Assembly: GCA_031275255.1 (NCBI GenBank) | Contig: JAISPA010000182.1 | Span: 1-5,263, forward strand | Length of the DNA: 5,263 nt | DNA from: Acidaminococcales bacterium | GTDB lineage: Bacteria; Bacillota; Negativicutes; Acidaminococcales; JAISLQ01 | Direction of reading: 5' to 3' | Part shown: positions 4,469 through 5,263 of the stretch, one piece after another | Layout: every line of letters starts with the position of its first letter | Numbering within the stretch: the first letter of the stretch is position 1 | The notes under the pieces: generated by a model | What the model saw: the letters and a program-made list of their open reading frames with translations, nothing else | Database searches by the model: none | Told to the model about the DNA's origin: nothing | Translations under genes and position numbers: made by a program

Positions 4469-5263
4469 TTATTCAGGGCTTTTTTGCGCAATTATTCCTT
4501 TTTCTCGCAGTTTTGCTATTTTCTCGGCGGAAAAGCCGAACTTTTCCAGCACAGCGTGGTTGTCTTCTCCCAAATACCGCGCTCGGGCGCCGGGTATTCC
4601 CGGCGTTTCCGACAAAAACGCCGGGCAATTTAACTGCCGGTAATCGCCAAGCTGTTTGTCAAATAAATTAAGCAGCATGCCGTTTTTCGCCAAAATTTCT
4701 TTGTCCATCATCTCACGCAGAGCGTAAACAGGCGTTACGCAAATGTCTTCTCCGGCGAATATTTCTTCCCACTGCGCCCGCGTCTTTTGCGCGAATATGC
4801 TGCCAATGCGCTCGAATAAAACCGAATGGGCGTTGATATCGTCAATATTCTTTTCCAGTTCGGGAATGTTCAGCAATTCGCAAAATCTTCGCCAAAATTT
4901 CATTTCCATGGCGGCTACTGTAAAATATCCGCCATCGCGCGTACGGTATGTGCAGTAATTCGGCGTGCGCCGCGGGTACATAGGCGCGCCGGTATCCTTC
5001 TCACCCATATAATTGGCAAAATTCACCGGCAGCAGGGACAGGGCGGAACGCATGATCGATATATCGACTGCTTGCCCCCGGCCTGTAATGGTGCGGGCAC
5101 AGACCGCCGCCAATGTGGCAAACGCCGCTTCCAGCGCCGCGCTTAGCCCAGCCAATTGTACATTGTAGACATAAGGTCCGTCGTCTCCTCCCTGATAATT
5201 GACGCCGGCCAGGCCGAGCGCGTTAAGGTCATGAGCCGCCCGGGCGCTGTACTTTCCTGTCTG
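4469..5263 (-). CDS. Family III CoA-transferase / alpha-methylacyl-CoA racemase-like protein (5' cut by window)
   Basis: The open frame runs from the window edge (5263) to TAA at 4469-4471, giving 264 residues; about 115 N-terminal residues seem to be missing compared with ~380-aa relatives. The apparent TTG start near 5155 is internal, because the frame continues upstream with family sequence (QTGKYSARAAHDLNALGLAG). Motifs, numbered from the fragment start, are AHDLN with the family His at 11, TGRGQAVDISIM (60-71), NYCTYRTRDGGYFTV (102-116), AAMEMKFW with Glu120, and a C-terminal LGEDNHAVLEKFGFSAEKIAKL. His and Glu fit the His126/Glu241 pair of the M. tuberculosis racemase. The usual catalytic Asp, normally in an ADxxGG-like stretch, is absent: the site reads YNVQLAGLSAAL (33-44). 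The enzyme would act on a carboxylic acid CoA thioester in the cytoplasm; substrate unknown. It lies upstream of the PAS gene on the same strand but is separated by 378 bases. Confidence 0.88.
   Translation of the reverse strand, partial: QTGKYSARAAHDLNALGLAGVNYQGGDDGPYVYNVQLAGLSAALEAAFATLAAVCARTITGRGQAVDISIMRSALSLLPVNFANYMGEKDTGAPMYPRRTPNYCTYRTRDGGYFTVAAMEMKFWRRFCELLNIPELEKNIDDINAHSVLFERIGSIFAQKTRAQWEEIFAGEDICVTPVYALREMMDKEILAKNGMLLNLFDKQLGDYRQLNCPAFLSETPGIPGARARYLGEDNHAVLEKFGFSAEKIAKLREKGIIAQKSPE

Noticed and set aside
5153..5155. TTG start for the CoA-transferase gene
   Set aside because: The frame stays open to the window edge and the upstream residues (AHDLNALGLAG and the preceding QTGKYS) match the family, so this codon is an internal Leu.

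Overview
The window looks like a piece of chromosome from an anaerobic, low-GC-lineage bacterium (Bacillota). Negativicutes-type organisms are a reasonable guess, but this is inferred only from gene content, strong purine-rich Shine-Dalgarno sites and a TTG start. No rRNA, tRNA, CRISPR array or transposase is visible. The left third is visibly GC-rich; the middle (about 2370-3165) is more AT-rich.

Region 1 (1-2020, + strand) is the end of a glycerol-3-phosphate oxidation operon. It holds the C-terminal BFD-like [2Fe-2S] domain of a GlpA-type dehydrogenase, then, 2 bases later, a 418-aa FAD/NAD-dependent oxidoreductase with a TTG start, then, 10 bases later, a 121-aa DUF1667 protein with a four-cysteine Fe-S-like motif. 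The three together read as one electron-transfer module: glycerol-3-phosphate to FAD, to [2Fe-2S], to a flavin/pyridine-nucleotide protein and a second Fe-S protein. A 15-bp perfect hairpin closes the operon and also serves the opposing gene as a terminator.

Region 2 (2021-3331) holds two unrecognised genes reading away from each other: a 116-aa acidic cytoplasmic protein (- strand, good sigma-A-like promoter) and a 207-aa protein with one N-terminal membrane anchor (+ strand). The second gene faces the next one across a gap carrying a long, GC-rich hairpin without a U-tract.

Region 3 (3332-4468) carries a 252-aa PAS plus HisKA-like protein on the - strand. It resembles the front part of a hybrid-type sensor kinase, but the phospho-accepting His is Arg and there is no ATPase domain, so it is either a decayed kinase or a sensor without kinase activity. 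Its promoter region contains a 7-bp dyad over an extended -10 element. Behind it lies a non-coding stretch with three copies of a GCCATGGACGGC repeat.

Region 4 (4469-5263, - strand) is the C-terminal two thirds of a family III CoA-transferase / alpha-methylacyl-CoA racemase-like enzyme, cut by the window edge. It keeps the expected His and Glu but shows no Asp at the usual catalytic site.

No clearly new multi-gene system is visible. The points most worth a second look are the degenerate kinase, the racemase-like protein without its Asp, and the GlpA/oxidoreductase/DUF1667 module.
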